From Sediminicola sp040566555 (GTDB lineage Bacteria; Bacteroidota; Bacteroidia; Flavobacteriales; Flavobacteriaceae): a stretch of DNA of 64,000 nt. Shown piece by piece: positions 26,381-35,800 of the stretch; the stretch's first letter is position 1, and each line of letters begins with the position of its first letter. The translations under genes were made by a program, and so were the position numbers. The notes under the pieces were generated by a model. It was not told the DNA's origin. It searched no databases and was given only the letters and a program-made list of their open reading frames with translations. The stretch spans positions 174,055 through 238,054 of the forward strand of contig NZ_JBEWYP010000006.1 of NCBI RefSeq assembly GCF_040566555.1, in the 5' to 3' direction.

Positions 26381-27085
26381 TCATTTAACCTCTTTTTTTG
26401 AATAGAAGTAATTATATAAAAACCTTCTTTCAACGTCAGTCTCCAGTACAATAAAATAAAAGTACCAAACTAACAAGCTCAAAGTTATCATTTCTCCACC
26501 ATCTTCAATTAAGGCAACAGCACCAGCAACAAATTCTAGATGTGCAAAAAGCTGGTGAACCATATCTATTCCAATACCAAAAAAAAGAAAAAAGGTAAAT
26601 AAAGATAGAATATCAACACAATTATTTTTGAAAATTTTGGATCCTTGAAAATAGCTCTTAAATGAGAACAAAAATAAAATTAACCCCATTAAGAATGCGA
26701 ACACAAGTTCACCCAAATCAATAGCTCTTAAGCCTAAGTAAGATTGTAAACTAAAAAAATTAGCAAAAAAAATTCCTGCTTTTTCATGGAACTGTAACGC
26801 ATCATCAAAACAGAGAAATAAAAATAAAATTAACCAAGGTAAATAATTAATCGATCGTTTTGCTACTAGATAAAATGTGATAAGAACAATTAAAATATAT
26901 TTAAAATATTGAAAAATCTCAGGGTATCCTCCATCTTCATCAACCCTAAACTCTTTTGGGTTTGAGTCCCAAAATAATGCGATTAAAAGATGTATAACAA
27001 TAAATACTATGTCGATTGTAAGAAAAATAAACAAGAGCAAACTCGACCGCTCTTTATTAAAGTTATTTTTTAAAAAATCTATCAT
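26381..27085 (-). CDS. Unknown polytopic membrane protein, copy 2 of a tandem pair
   Basis: A 234-aa protein with about six membrane segments, paralogous to the next upstream gene. The function is not recognised. Polar residues conserved between both copies lie within or next to membrane segments: DDALQFHEKAG (about 95-105), GIGIDMVHQLF (about 171-181) and LIEDGGEMITLSLLVWYFYF (about 192-211). This Asp/His/Glu set could bind a metal, as in membrane hydrolases of the CREST (ceramidase/PAQR) type, but that is only a hypothesis. The gene is AT-rich. It lies between the flippases and the GDP-fucose genes. Confidence 0.7.
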   Translation of the reverse strand: MIDFLKNNFNKERSSLLLFIFLTIDIVFIVIHLLIALFWDSNPKEFRVDEDGGYPEIFQYFKYILIVLITFYLVAKRSINYLPWLILFLFLCFDDALQFHEKAGIFFANFFSLQSYLGLRAIDLGELVFAFLMGLILFLFSFKSYFQGSKIFKNNCVDILSLFTFFLFFGIGIDMVHQLFAHLEFVAGAVALIEDGGEMITLSLLVWYFYFIVLETDVERRFLYNYFYSKKEVK

Positions 27086-27198
27086 AGTAAGTTAATTTGT
27101 TAAACCAATTTGTAGTTTTAGTTAATGAAATACTTTTTATATATTTTTAAATTAATATTACTTGAAACAAGCATTGGCTTAATATTCCTGAAGGCATT

Positions 27199-27915
27199 TT
27201 ACCTTTCAACTTGGAAAATCGTTCCTAAATAAAATTTCCTGTCCCCATTCGATTCTAATACTAAAAAATAAAAGTACCAAACCAACAGGCTTAATGCTAT
27301 CATTTCTCCGCCTTCCTCTATTAAAACCAAAATGTCAGAAACCAAATAAACCTCTTCCAATTGGTTATGCAAAATATCGACCCCAATCCCAAAAAAAAGA
27401 AAAACAGAAATAAGCATGAAAATGTCTATAAAGGTTTTTCTGAAATGCGCGGATCCTTTTAAGTAAAATAATGAGGAAAAACCCGAAACTAAAATACCCA
27501 TAAACACAATGTAGATTAGCTGCCCTAACACCACGGCCCTAAGACCCGATACATTCTTTAAATCCAAAAGATGAACCAAAAACCAACTTGCTTTATGATG
27601 TAATTGGTAGGCATCATCTACTAACAATAGAAAAAAAAGCACTAAAAAAGGAAGGTATAGATTCTCCTTTTTCCGAAACATAAGATTCGCTGTCAAAGCC
27701 ATTACAATCAAATATTTCACATACTGAAATAGCTCAGGATAACCCAATCCATTGGCATCAAGCAAAAAAGCTTTAGGCTCTGAATTCCAAAACAACACTA
27801 TGAAGAAATGAACCAACACAAATAACACATCTATAAGCAACAAGAGTTTTAATAATCTCGTGGCCGGTCTTTGATTAAAAGAACTCTTAAGCGTTAAAAA
27901 GAACCTGTTATTCAT
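27199..27915 (-). CDS. Unknown polytopic membrane protein, copy 1 of a tandem pair
   Basis: A 238-aa protein that aligns along its whole length with the following gene. The same three blocks recur: DDAYQLHHKAS, GIGVDILHNQL and LIEEGGEMIALSLLVWYFYF, and also FWNSEPKAF and PELFQYVKY near the N-terminus. About six membrane segments are predicted by eye. The pair arose by tandem duplication and has since diverged. It lies 29 nt downstream of fcl, so it is in the same transcript. Confidence 0.72.
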   Translation of the reverse strand: MNNRFFLTLKSSFNQRPATRLLKLLLLIDVLFVLVHFFIVLFWNSEPKAFLLDANGLGYPELFQYVKYLIVMALTANLMFRKKENLYLPFLVLFFLLLVDDAYQLHHKASWFLVHLLDLKNVSGLRAVVLGQLIYIVFMGILVSGFSSLFYLKGSAHFRKTFIDIFMLISVFLFFGIGVDILHNQLEEVYLVSDILVLIEEGGEMIALSLLVWYFYFLVLESNGDRKFYLGTIFQVER

Positions 27916-27944
27916 GTGCCATTATCTTAAAATATACCCAGCCT

Positions 27945-29027
27945 TTATTTTAGGTACCAGTCGTAGACTCTTTCTACCCCTTCCTCCAAATCAATAGCGT
28001 GTTTCCACCCCAACCCGTGTAATTTTGATGGGTCCGTCAGCTTTTTCATGGTACCATCGGGTTTGTTGGAATTGAAAAAAAGTTCCCCTTTAAAGCCAAT
28101 GGTTTCTTTAATCACCTGGGCCAGATCCTTGATGGATATATCCTCGCCTGTTCCTATGTTGATATGGGTATTCCTAATTTCTTTGGTCCCGGCATCATAG
28201 CAGTCCTTAAAGTCCCTCTTTTCCATGAGGAATACGCAGGCATCTGCCATGTCCTCACTCCAGAGAAATTCTCTCATTGGCTTGCCAGTGCCCCAAATTT
28301 CCAAATGCACCGCATCCCCATTTTTTTGAATGCCGTACTTATCCAGAACACTGTAAATGACATCTTTTTGTGCTGATCCGTTGACCCCTTCAATGGGCAA
28401 ACGGTCCAAATCCTTGCAAATGGTATCCCAATCATTGTTCTCAAGGGCTTTCCCTAAATGCATTTTACGAATCAATGCCGGAAGCACATGCGACTTTTCC
28501 AGATCAAAATTATCATTGGGACCGTATAAGTTGGTAGGCATTACCGAAATAAAATTGGTACCGTACTGCAAATTATAGCTCTCGCACATTTTAATGCCCG
28601 CAATCTTCGCAATGGCATAAGGCTCATTGGTATATTCCAAGGTATCCGTAAGCAAATAGTCCTCTTTCATGGGCTGTGGACAGTTCTTGGGATAAATACA
28701 GGTACTACCCAAAAACATCATTTTTTTAACCCCATGCACAAAACTCTGATGAATCACATTATTTTGGATCATGAGATTGTCATAGATGAAATCTGCCCTA
28801 TAGGTATTGTTTGCCACAATGCCCCCTACTTTGGCGGCAGCCAAAAAAACGTATGCCGGCTTTTCAGTAGCAAAAAACGTTGACACAGCGGCACCATCGG
28901 TTAAATCCAGCTCTTTGTGGGTGCGGGTCACAAAATTGGTATACCCCTTGGCTTGCAGGTTCTTTAAAATGGCGCTGCCCACCAATCCCCTATGGCCCGC
29001 AATATATATTTTAGCGTCTTTCTTCAT
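27945..29027 (-). CDS. fcl: GDP-L-fucose synthase
   Basis: A 360-aa short-chain dehydrogenase that converts GDP-4-keto-6-deoxy-D-mannose to GDP-L-fucose with NADPH (epimerisation and reduction). The N-terminal nucleotide loop is AGHRGLVGSAIL, the catalytic Tyr-x3-Lys is in YAIAKIAG at about residue 137, and SSCIYP-like GSTCIYPKNCPQPMKEDYLL and PTNLYGPNDNF are the standard blocks. There is an insertion around residues 190-230 that many Bacteroidota homologs share. It follows gmd by 93 nt, which together gives the whole route from GDP-mannose to GDP-L-fucose. Confidence 0.96.
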   Translation of the reverse strand: MKKDAKIYIAGHRGLVGSAILKNLQAKGYTNFVTRTHKELDLTDGAAVSTFFATEKPAYVFLAAAKVGGIVANNTYRADFIYDNLMIQNNVIHQSFVHGVKKMMFLGSTCIYPKNCPQPMKEDYLLTDTLEYTNEPYAIAKIAGIKMCESYNLQYGTNFISVMPTNLYGPNDNFDLEKSHVLPALIRKMHLGKALENNDWDTICKDLDRLPIEGVNGSAQKDVIYSVLDKYGIQKNGDAVHLEIWGTGKPMREFLWSEDMADACVFLMEKRDFKDCYDAGTKEIRNTHINIGTGEDISIKDLAQVIKETIGFKGELFFNSNKPDGTMKKLTDPSKLHGLGWKHAIDLEEGVERVYDWYLK

Positions 29028-29120
29028 TCTTATTTTTACCTAGATCCTGAGGTTTTTTTTATGAGTACCTGCAAAATCGAATGTCTTTTATTACTAATCC
29101 CTGTTTTGAAAGAAGATATA

Positions 29121-30233
29121 TTATTCGAAATAATTGAAAGTCTCATAACCTCCATATTTCAAATGCTGGTCTTTCTGCATCAACTTTACGTCGCTCTTCA
29201 TCATGTCCTTAACAAGGGCTTGCAGGTCATATTCTGGAATCCAACCCAATTTGGTATTTGCCTTGGTGGCATCACCAATCAATAGATCTACCTCTGTTGG
29301 TCTAAAATATTTAGGATCTACTGCTAATACCTCTTTTCCTATTTCCAATTGAAATTCTGGATTGGAACAAGATTTTACGTATCCTTTTTCTTCTACCCCT
29401 ATACCTTTAAATTCCAGTTCTATACCAACCTCAGCAAATGACATTCTTACAAAATCCCTAACCGGGGTGGTCTTCCCTGTAGCGATTACCCAGTCTTCGG
29501 CCTCTTCCGCCTGTAGGATCATCCACATCATCCTCACATAATCCTTGGCATGGCCCCAATCCCTTTTGGCATCCAAATTTCCAAGGTAAAACTTATCCTG
29601 TAATCCCAGGGCAATTCTGGAAGCAGCACGTGTAATTTTTCTGGTCACAAAAGTTTCTCCACGAATAGGAGATTCATGGTTGAACAAAATTCCGTTACAA
29701 GCATACATCCCATAGGCTTCCCTATAATTCACGGTAATCCAGTAGGCGTACATTTTAGCTACGGCATAAGGACTACGAGGGTAGAAAGGGGTGGTCTCTG
29801 ATTGTGGCACCTCTTGTACTTTCCCGTACAATTCTGAAGTAGATGCTTGGTAAATACGTGTTTTTTTCTCCAATCCCAACAAACGCACTGCATCTAAAAT
29901 ACGAAGCGTACCTAAACCATCTGCATTCCCTGTATATTCGGGAATCTCGAAAGATACCTGTACGTGGCTCATTGCGGCAAGGTTATAGATTTCATCCGGT
30001 TGGATCTCTTGGATCAAACGTATAAGGTTGGTACTATCGGTCATATCTCCGTAGTGCAAAATAAAATTACGATGCTCTACGTGTGGGTCTTGGTACAAAT
30101 GATCTATTCTATCTGTATTGAAGGAAGAAGACCTCCTTTTAAGGCCGTGTACCTGATATCCTTTTTTCAATAAAAACTCACTCAAGTAAGCTCCATCCTG
30201 TCCGGTTACTCCGGTAATAAATGCTACTTTCAT
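29121..30233 (-). CDS. gmd: GDP-mannose 4,6-dehydratase
   Basis: A 370-aa extended SDR enzyme that makes GDP-4-keto-6-deoxy-D-mannose. The NADP-binding loop ITGVTGQDGAYLSEFLL, then HGLKRRSSSFNTDRIDHLY, NLAAMSHVQVSFE, STSELYG, and the catalytic YAVAKMYAYW (Tyr and Lys about residues 155-159) are all present, as is NHESPIRGETFVTRKITRA. It is the first biosynthetic gene after the leader region and supplies the next enzyme, Fcl. Confidence 0.97.
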   Translation of the reverse strand: MKVAFITGVTGQDGAYLSEFLLKKGYQVHGLKRRSSSFNTDRIDHLYQDPHVEHRNFILHYGDMTDSTNLIRLIQEIQPDEIYNLAAMSHVQVSFEIPEYTGNADGLGTLRILDAVRLLGLEKKTRIYQASTSELYGKVQEVPQSETTPFYPRSPYAVAKMYAYWITVNYREAYGMYACNGILFNHESPIRGETFVTRKITRAASRIALGLQDKFYLGNLDAKRDWGHAKDYVRMMWMILQAEEAEDWVIATGKTTPVRDFVRMSFAEVGIELEFKGIGVEEKGYVKSCSNPEFQLEIGKEVLAVDPKYFRPTEVDLLIGDATKANTKLGWIPEYDLQALVKDMMKSDVKLMQKDQHLKYGGYETFNYFE

Positions 30234-30387
30234 ACTCTGTAATAAATTAAGTTATAAATCATCCAACCCAATGTCTGCCAAAAGCCATGCTTTCGGTACT
30301 ATTTCGGATATTTGGACTAAAGTTTTTCTAGAAATAAAACGAGGGTGAGGCCCAAGTTTTTACGCAATAAAATTTCATTGGAATTTA

Positions 30388-30422
30388 GCGCTCCGCGCCG
30401 TTAGCCACAATTTTCATGGCTA
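30388..30422 (-). promoter_or_regulatory. Paired hairpins in the gmd leader (candidate antiterminator target)
   Basis: In the 5' leader of the gmd transcript a 6-bp stem TAGCCA/TGGCTA (30422-30417 with 30407-30402) is followed directly by a GC-rich palindrome GCGC-GGA-GCGC (30398-30388). This is the only GC-rich patch in an otherwise AT-rich 624-bp intergenic region. Its place just after an UpxY gene suggests a target for that regulator; it has no U tract, so it is not a plain terminator. Confidence 0.4.
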
Positions 30423-30479
30423 CAGTAAAATAGAAATTTTCTAAGAAAGGGCTAATATAAGGTAACCCAGAATTTGTTC

Positions 30480-30497
30480 TTTACGGTTTCCCGTAAA
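30480..30497 (-). promoter_or_regulatory. Leader hairpin with GNRA loop
   Basis: A perfect 7-bp stem (TTTACGG/CCGTAAA) with a GAAA loop on the minus strand, about 20 nt downstream of the candidate gmd promoter. It would form at the very 5' end of the transcript and may stabilise it or pause RNA polymerase. Confidence 0.45.
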
Positions 30498-30518
30498 CGT
30501 TAAGAACCTCTTAAAGTG

Positions 30519-30549
30519 CGAAAATACTCAGGGTATATTTAAAGCACAA
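30519..30549 (-). promoter_or_regulatory. Candidate promoter of the gmd operon
   Basis: Read on the minus strand: TTG at 30549-30547, a 20-nt spacer, then TATTTTCG at 30526-30519 (7 of 8 to TAnnTTTG). It gives a leader of about 280 nt before gmd. The rest of the 30550-30857 stretch up to the upxY stop shows no gene. Confidence 0.5.
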
Positions 30550-30857
30550 GCTTTTGTTAACAACTATAATAAGTATTGCGAAAAATGCATTTTGTGAGTC
30601 AGCATAATACATATAATCAAGATTATCTCCCAATTGATTGCGATATAGAAAATTGAATATATGAGTTTAAAAAAAAGCCAAAAGATGTAAGACCCAGATC
30701 ATCGATTAAAGGCATGGTAGTATTTTAGCAAACCACACTATAATCACAGTTTTAGAGGTAATGTTGAGTTAAAAATAGAGTAATTTAATAGTAGGGATAT
30801 TTTTTTGGAACTCAATGTAATCAGGGAAGCTATAAACCAATACAGTTATAGATAGTT

Positions 30858-31349
30858 TTAGACCACATCTTTAATCTTTGCGTTGAGTACTACCCCAAGA
30901 CCAGGAATTACCAACCGCATCCGTTTTTTTCCAACTTCTTGAATAATAGCCTTATGGTCTTTAAGAATCCCATTTTTTATATACAGTTCATCCCCTGGAA
31001 TGAGTTTGGAAAGTGTTATTTCTTCAACATCCTCATCCTCTAACCAATTCTTAATGGTATTGATTTCCTCATCCCTGACCACGGCAGGTTTTCCAAGCCA
31101 AAACAAGTAACGTACCACTCCCGGCACTCCAAAAACTGTTTGGCGTTCCTTATCATTTAGACGAACAAAAACGTAGGATTTAAATAAAGGGGTTTCAATG
31201 GTTCTTTTTCGATCGCTCCATTGTCTAATTTCTTTAATTACAGGACAATACACTTCTATCTGCATATCCTGCAGCATATTAGCTACCTTCTTTTCCTTTC
31301 TAGACTGTACATATAAAACATACCACTTCATGGACATAGTGCTTATCAA
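30858..31349 (-). CDS. UpxY-family transcription antiterminator (NusG paralog)
   Basis: A 163-aa NusG-like protein. The NGN domain spans about 7-105 (KWYVLYVQSRKEKKVANML, EVYCPVIKEIRQWSDRKR, PLFKSYVFVRL, VVRYLFWLGKPAVV), and a KOW domain at about 115-160 (PGDELYIKNGILKDHKAIIQEVGKKRMRLVIPGLG). In Bacteroides such UpxY proteins promote transcription elongation through their own capsule operon. The true start is probably the Met at residue 7 (31331), since MKWYVLY is the normal beginning of this family; the residues before it are poorly conserved. It is the first gene of the leftward locus and is separated from gmd by a 624-bp region with structured elements. Confidence 0.92.
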   Translation of the reverse strand: MISTMSMKWYVLYVQSRKEKKVANMLQDMQIEVYCPVIKEIRQWSDRKRTIETPLFKSYVFVRLNDKERQTVFGVPGVVRYLFWLGKPAVVRDEEINTIKNWLEDEDVEEITLSKLIPGDELYIKNGILKDHKAIIQEVGKKRMRLVIPGLGVVLNAKIKDVV

Positions 31350-31394
31350 CTTAAAGATATAAATATAACGTCTATATTCTCAAAATATTACCGC

Positions 31395-31427
31395 CAAAAA
31401 TAGGTTTAATCCGACGTAGATGGCCAA
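31395..31427 (-). promoter_or_regulatory. Candidate promoter of the upxY gene
   Basis: On the minus strand there is TTG at 31427-31425, a 22-nt spacer and TATTTTTG at 31402-31395 (exact TAnnTTTG), 46 nt before the upstream ATG. The 31350-31685 stretch between the divergent genes shows no other feature. Confidence 0.55.
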
Positions 31428-31685
31428 ATAAGTACGAATATTATACTATAAAAATCAACCATCTGCCTGACCACAACTTTCACCATATTGAATGTCAGCA
31501 CATAACATAAAAGTAAGTTACAACATAAACGCTCCAACATACTCCTTTGGGTGCAATTTATGATCAACTATAATACATAACACGAAGAATAGGTTGAACT
31601 TGTAAGTATTTTCCTAAAAACCTTTAAGTTCAATACTAAAGAAAAAATCTTACCGTTAGTTTAGAATAACCCAAATTGAACGCTT

Positions 31686-32003
31686 ATGTTACCTACCTTA
31701 TTTATCAAAAAACACAAAAGTACTTCAAGTAAAAGTGCGACTTCAATTAATAAACAACCCTTCTACAACTTAGAACGATTATTGTCCGATCTGGGCATTA
31801 AGTTTTCCAAGAGTGAGGTGATTACGATACAGGAATTGAAACAAGTAAAAAAGGTTTCAGCCACAAACCATGCTGCGCCATTGCCTAATGACCTACAGCA
31901 AATTGCAATTAATCAAATGGCGTACTCAAAATTAATGGAGGAGCGCCTTAACAAATCCCCTTTTGGACATAAGAAAGGCAAAGTGATATCCTTAAGAAGT
32001 TAA
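31686..32003 (+). CDS. Small hypothetical protein
   Basis: A 105-aa soluble, basic protein without signal peptide. It has a Lys/Ser-rich start, a helical middle (NLERLLSDLGIKFSKSEVITIQELKQVKK) and a C-terminal KKGKVISLRS. I do not recognise the family. Its codon usage and isolated plus-strand position divergent from the upxY gene make it a plausible real gene. It could be a regulator of the polysaccharide locus, but there is no direct evidence for this. Confidence 0.5.
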   Translation: MLPTLFIKKHKSTSSKSATSINKQPFYNLERLLSDLGIKFSKSEVITIQELKQVKKVSATNHAAPLPNDLQQIAINQMAYSKLMEERLNKSPFGHKKGKVISLRS

Positions 32004-32102
32004 AAAGCTGCTAATTACAAATAGACAATTATCCTATAATATATAGATTCACTGCACTAAAGTCTTGAATCATATACTATTGAAGTTGGTTATATATGAC
32101 CT

Positions 32103-32142
32103 AAACCCCCTTGTTCATCACCTGATTTTCGAGGGTTTTTTT
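32103..32142 (+). terminator. Probable terminator after the small hypothetical gene
   Basis: A 6-bp stem AAACCC (32103-32108) with GGGTTT (32133-32138), a long loop and a T run behind it. It is a weak but well-placed hairpin. The rest of 32004-32326 has no visible gene. Confidence 0.45.
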
Positions 32143-32326
32143 GTTCCCATATTTAACTAAACACCATTTTATCAGCTCACCACACAATGCCCTACTGATC
32201 TAGTTTTTAGGGAATTAAACCCAAAAACATGCATTTCATCGTTTATTTTGGTATTTGGAACTGCAATAACCGAAGGGATTCATTTTTGACATTCATTTGT
32301 GCAATAATTGAGCAAATACTAAAAAA

Positions 32327-32776
32327 ATGAAAAAACATACTTATTTATTCTTGGCATTGGTAATGGTGATACTTACCGGTTGTAGTAAAGATGACAACAG
32401 TGAAACCTCTATTGTGAGTAGGGTTTTCCAATTAAGTGCTGTCTCTAATTCCAACATTAGTGGAACGGCTACTTTCATCAAAAAAGAAAACGGTTTGACT
32501 GAAGTGGTATTGCAGATCAGCAACTCCTCTACGGACATCCATCCAGCAAAAATCTATCTGAACAACGCTGTACAAGGTGGGGAAGCAGCCATTACGCTTG
32601 CCGCCATTGAGTGTGATTGTGAAGCTAGTACTACTATGGTTTCCAAATTGGACAATGGCACTGCTATTTCTTATGAGGAACTAGTAAATTTTAATGGACA
32701 CATAAAGATCCATCAAAATGAAAATCATATGGAAATTATTATTGCTCAAGGGAACATAGGTTCTAACGTAAAATAA
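32327..32776 (+). CDS. Small lipoprotein, CHRD-like (paralog A)
   Basis: A 149-aa lipoprotein with signal peptide and lipobox ILTGC (Cys19), followed by KDD. The mature part (residues 32-149) is a beta-rich domain with SNISGTATFIKKENGLTEVVLQISNSSTDIHPAKIY, similar to the CHRD fold (a His-Pro-Ala/hydroxyl pattern between strands), and IECDCE, KIHQN and AQGNIG motifs. A paralog of the same length lies at 54744-55193 on the same strand, just beyond the other end of the large leftward operon. The function is unknown; being attached by lipid and small, it may bind a surface protein of that operon. Confidence 0.82.
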   Translation: MKKHTYLFLALVMVILTGCSKDDNSETSIVSRVFQLSAVSNSNISGTATFIKKENGLTEVVLQISNSSTDIHPAKIYLNNAVQGGEAAITLAAIECDCEASTTMVSKLDNGTAISYEELVNFNGHIKIHQNENHMEIIIAQGNIGSNVK

Positions 32777-32807
32777 TAACTCAAGAATACTAAATTCATC
32801 TTCAAAG

Positions 32808-32835
32808 CCCTGATCTTAATTGGTCAGGGTTTTTT
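32808..32835 (+). terminator. Terminator between the lipoprotein gene and the SprB-like gene
   Basis: An 8-bp stem (32808-32815 with 32822-32829, one G-U) followed by a T run, in plus-strand polarity. It stands between the convergent stops of the lipoprotein and the SprB-repeat gene and may serve both. Confidence 0.78.
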
Positions 32836-32852
32836 ATTTATTGTATTTGTGA

Positions 32853-35800
32853 TTATTTCAAAATTATCTTCCTAAGGGAAGTGCCATAAGGTGTTTCCAA
32901 TACGACCGCGTAAACCCCGGCCGGCTTGCCCGAAATATCCATGGAAATGTCATAAGAAGATTCCCCCCTTGCTTTTTCTGAGGCTATCAAGGCATTGTTT
33001 GCAAAACTAAAAACCCTAATACTCACATTTCCCCGTTCTGTTAGATTAATCTGTGTATTAAATTGTCCACTTGTTGGATTAGGAAACACTACGAAGTTTT
33101 CTACCACCTTCTTATTAAATTCAATTTCTTCTTCACTCACCGTAGCATCCTTAGCAAGTACCAGAACCTTTTTGGTCTGTTGGGCACTGCATGGCCCACG
33201 ATGGGTAATAATTCCTATTTCGTATTCACCCGGGCTATTAAAAACAAGTTCAGCCTCATCATTATCCTTTTTAACCACGGTTGCTTCTTCTGGAATTATC
33301 CACTCTAATCTTTCCGGCAATGGATAACTGATATCCACCAGAATCAAGGGCTCCCCAACGAATACTTGGCTAGAAACTGCAAATTCCGCACTGATCTCAT
33401 CAGAACTTACATCAATAAAAATAGCACCTTGGGCAGTACAGCCATTTTGACTTTCCACTACCAAAGTATAGTTCCCTGTTTCGGTCAATATTACTTTGGA
33501 CTCTGTACTGGTATATCCTTGATCCGAAGACCACAAATAGGTTGCCGTTGGGTCGGCCACTGTGGCATCCAGTTCCAGCTGCTGTCCGTCACACAACACC
33601 CTATCCTCACCAAGGTCAACCATTAGAGGAAGAGGATCTTCCAAGACATAAGTCCGGGTTATTGGTCCATCGCCAAAGCCGCCAATAGTAACCGTATATG
33701 TACCTGCGGGAAGTCCATTAATATCGCTAGTAGTATCTCCAGTATTCCAAGAATAGGTAAACACTCCGTTTCCTTTATTTACCACAACGGATATACTTCC
33801 ATCCGAAGTGCCTGCACAGGACGGTGACACCATCGTTTCCTCTACAATATCAGGTTGTGAGACTATATAACTTTCACTGAATGTACAGCCATTGCCATCG
33901 GTAATTGCAACTTCGTATGTATTTGCCGAAAGGTTTTCTATACTTTTTGTTTCCCCAACGAATGCATTATCTGAAAGTCTGGTCCATCTGATGCCATATG
34001 ATCCTGAGCCTCCTGAAATTTCCAAGGTAATGCGGCCATCGTTTGCCTCATATTCAGAAACATCCTCTAGATTGGCACTTGCAATGCGCAATGGATCCGA
34101 AGGCGCCTCGATAGTAATACTACTTTCTGTAAAACATCCATTTGCATCTACCACCTCAATAACATAATCACCGGCGAGCAGTCCGCTCAAATCTTCTGTG
34201 GTTTCTCCGTTGTCCCAATAATATTGATAGGGTTCGGTTCCTCCAACAACTGAAATAGCTATATTTCCCGTCGCTTCACCATAACAAAGCACATCTACCT
34301 TACCATCTATATAAATCTCCAACAAATCTGGTGCAACTATAATTAATGGAGCAGTATCGATGGAAATCGAATTGGCATCTGTAACACGTACAAAATATTC
34401 TCCCGCTGATAAATCCCCTATAATTCCTGAATCTTCAGATAAAAGGGTGTTCGAACCATTTTGAATAGCAAACCATTGATAAGTATATGGTGCAACACCT
34501 CCGTCCACATTGGCGCTTAATTCCCCAAAATCATCCCCATAACAATCAAGGAATACAGTTTGGCTTAAGCTAGCTATCAATTCCCCAGGCTCGGCAATCC
34601 TAAAATCACGAGTAAAATAACAGCCATCGCCATCAATAATATTATTGGCATCTCTTATTACAAGGGTATAAGTCCCTCCTTCCAAATTACTGATATCCTC
34701 ATCGGTTGAAGTAAATCCATTATCGGAAGACCATTGATAACTGAAAGGAGCGGTCCCTCCAAATACAGTAATGGAAATTGCGCCATCAGCCGTGTTGGCG
34801 GCAGTAAGGTTTTTTTCCTGATCAACAATAATTCCTAATTCTTGTGGTTGGGTTATGACACCACTTGTAAATACTTCACAATTATTAGTGTCTCGAACCG
34901 TTACTTCATAGGTTCCAGCCACCAGGTTATTGAACTGATTATTGTTTTGAAAATTGATCCCATCTATGGCATAGGCAAAAGGTGGCGTACCTCCGCTAAC
35001 ATTCACTTGTAATACTCCATCATCACCTCCAAAACAGGATACTTCAGTAGGTATTATATCGACTGTTAATTCTTCGGGCTCTTGAATCGTTATTTGCCTA
35101 CTTGATACAGGCGGATTAGCTGTTTCATCGGCTATGGTTAGCGTATAAATTCCGGCAGGAACATCCTCTAAATCCTTGCCTGCTATACTGATTACGTTAT
35201 TTGACGCCACGTCTCTCCATTCAAAAGTGATTGTTCCATTACCGGTCACCGTGGTCGTAATGCTTCCAGTTGACTCCCCATTACAGCCTACATTAAACTC
35301 TTGGATGTTTGTAATTGCCAAGGGCCCTGGCTCGCCTACATTAAATTCTCCCGAAAATGTACATCCATTATCATCCGTAACCAACACTTGGTAAGCTCCT
35401 GCGACAAGGCCTGTTAAATATTGCGCTGCACTACCATTCACATTTGGGCCTGACCATTCATAAGAATAGGCTCCAGTGCCACCAATAACTTCCAAATCAA
35501 TAGTCCCATCCGATCCTCCTGTGGTTGAGGCATCCGTAACACTGGTATTAGTTGTATCGATGGTAATTGCATCGGGTTCACCAACAACCACATTGGCATT
35601 ATATAAACACCCATTACTATCCTGAACAGTAACTATATATGTTCTTGGTGATAGATTAGTAAAGGTATTCGCTGTCTGATATCCAAATCCATCATCTATG
35701 GCATATTGATAGGGTGTCGTCCCTCCCGTTGCATTGATGGTTATTTGGCCATCACCTCCATTAAAACAAGATACATCTGTTGTGATTACCTCACTCAAAA

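Noticed and set aside
30402..30422. The leader hairpin before gmd as a rho-independent terminator
   Set aside because: It has only 6 bp and no U tract follows on the minus strand.
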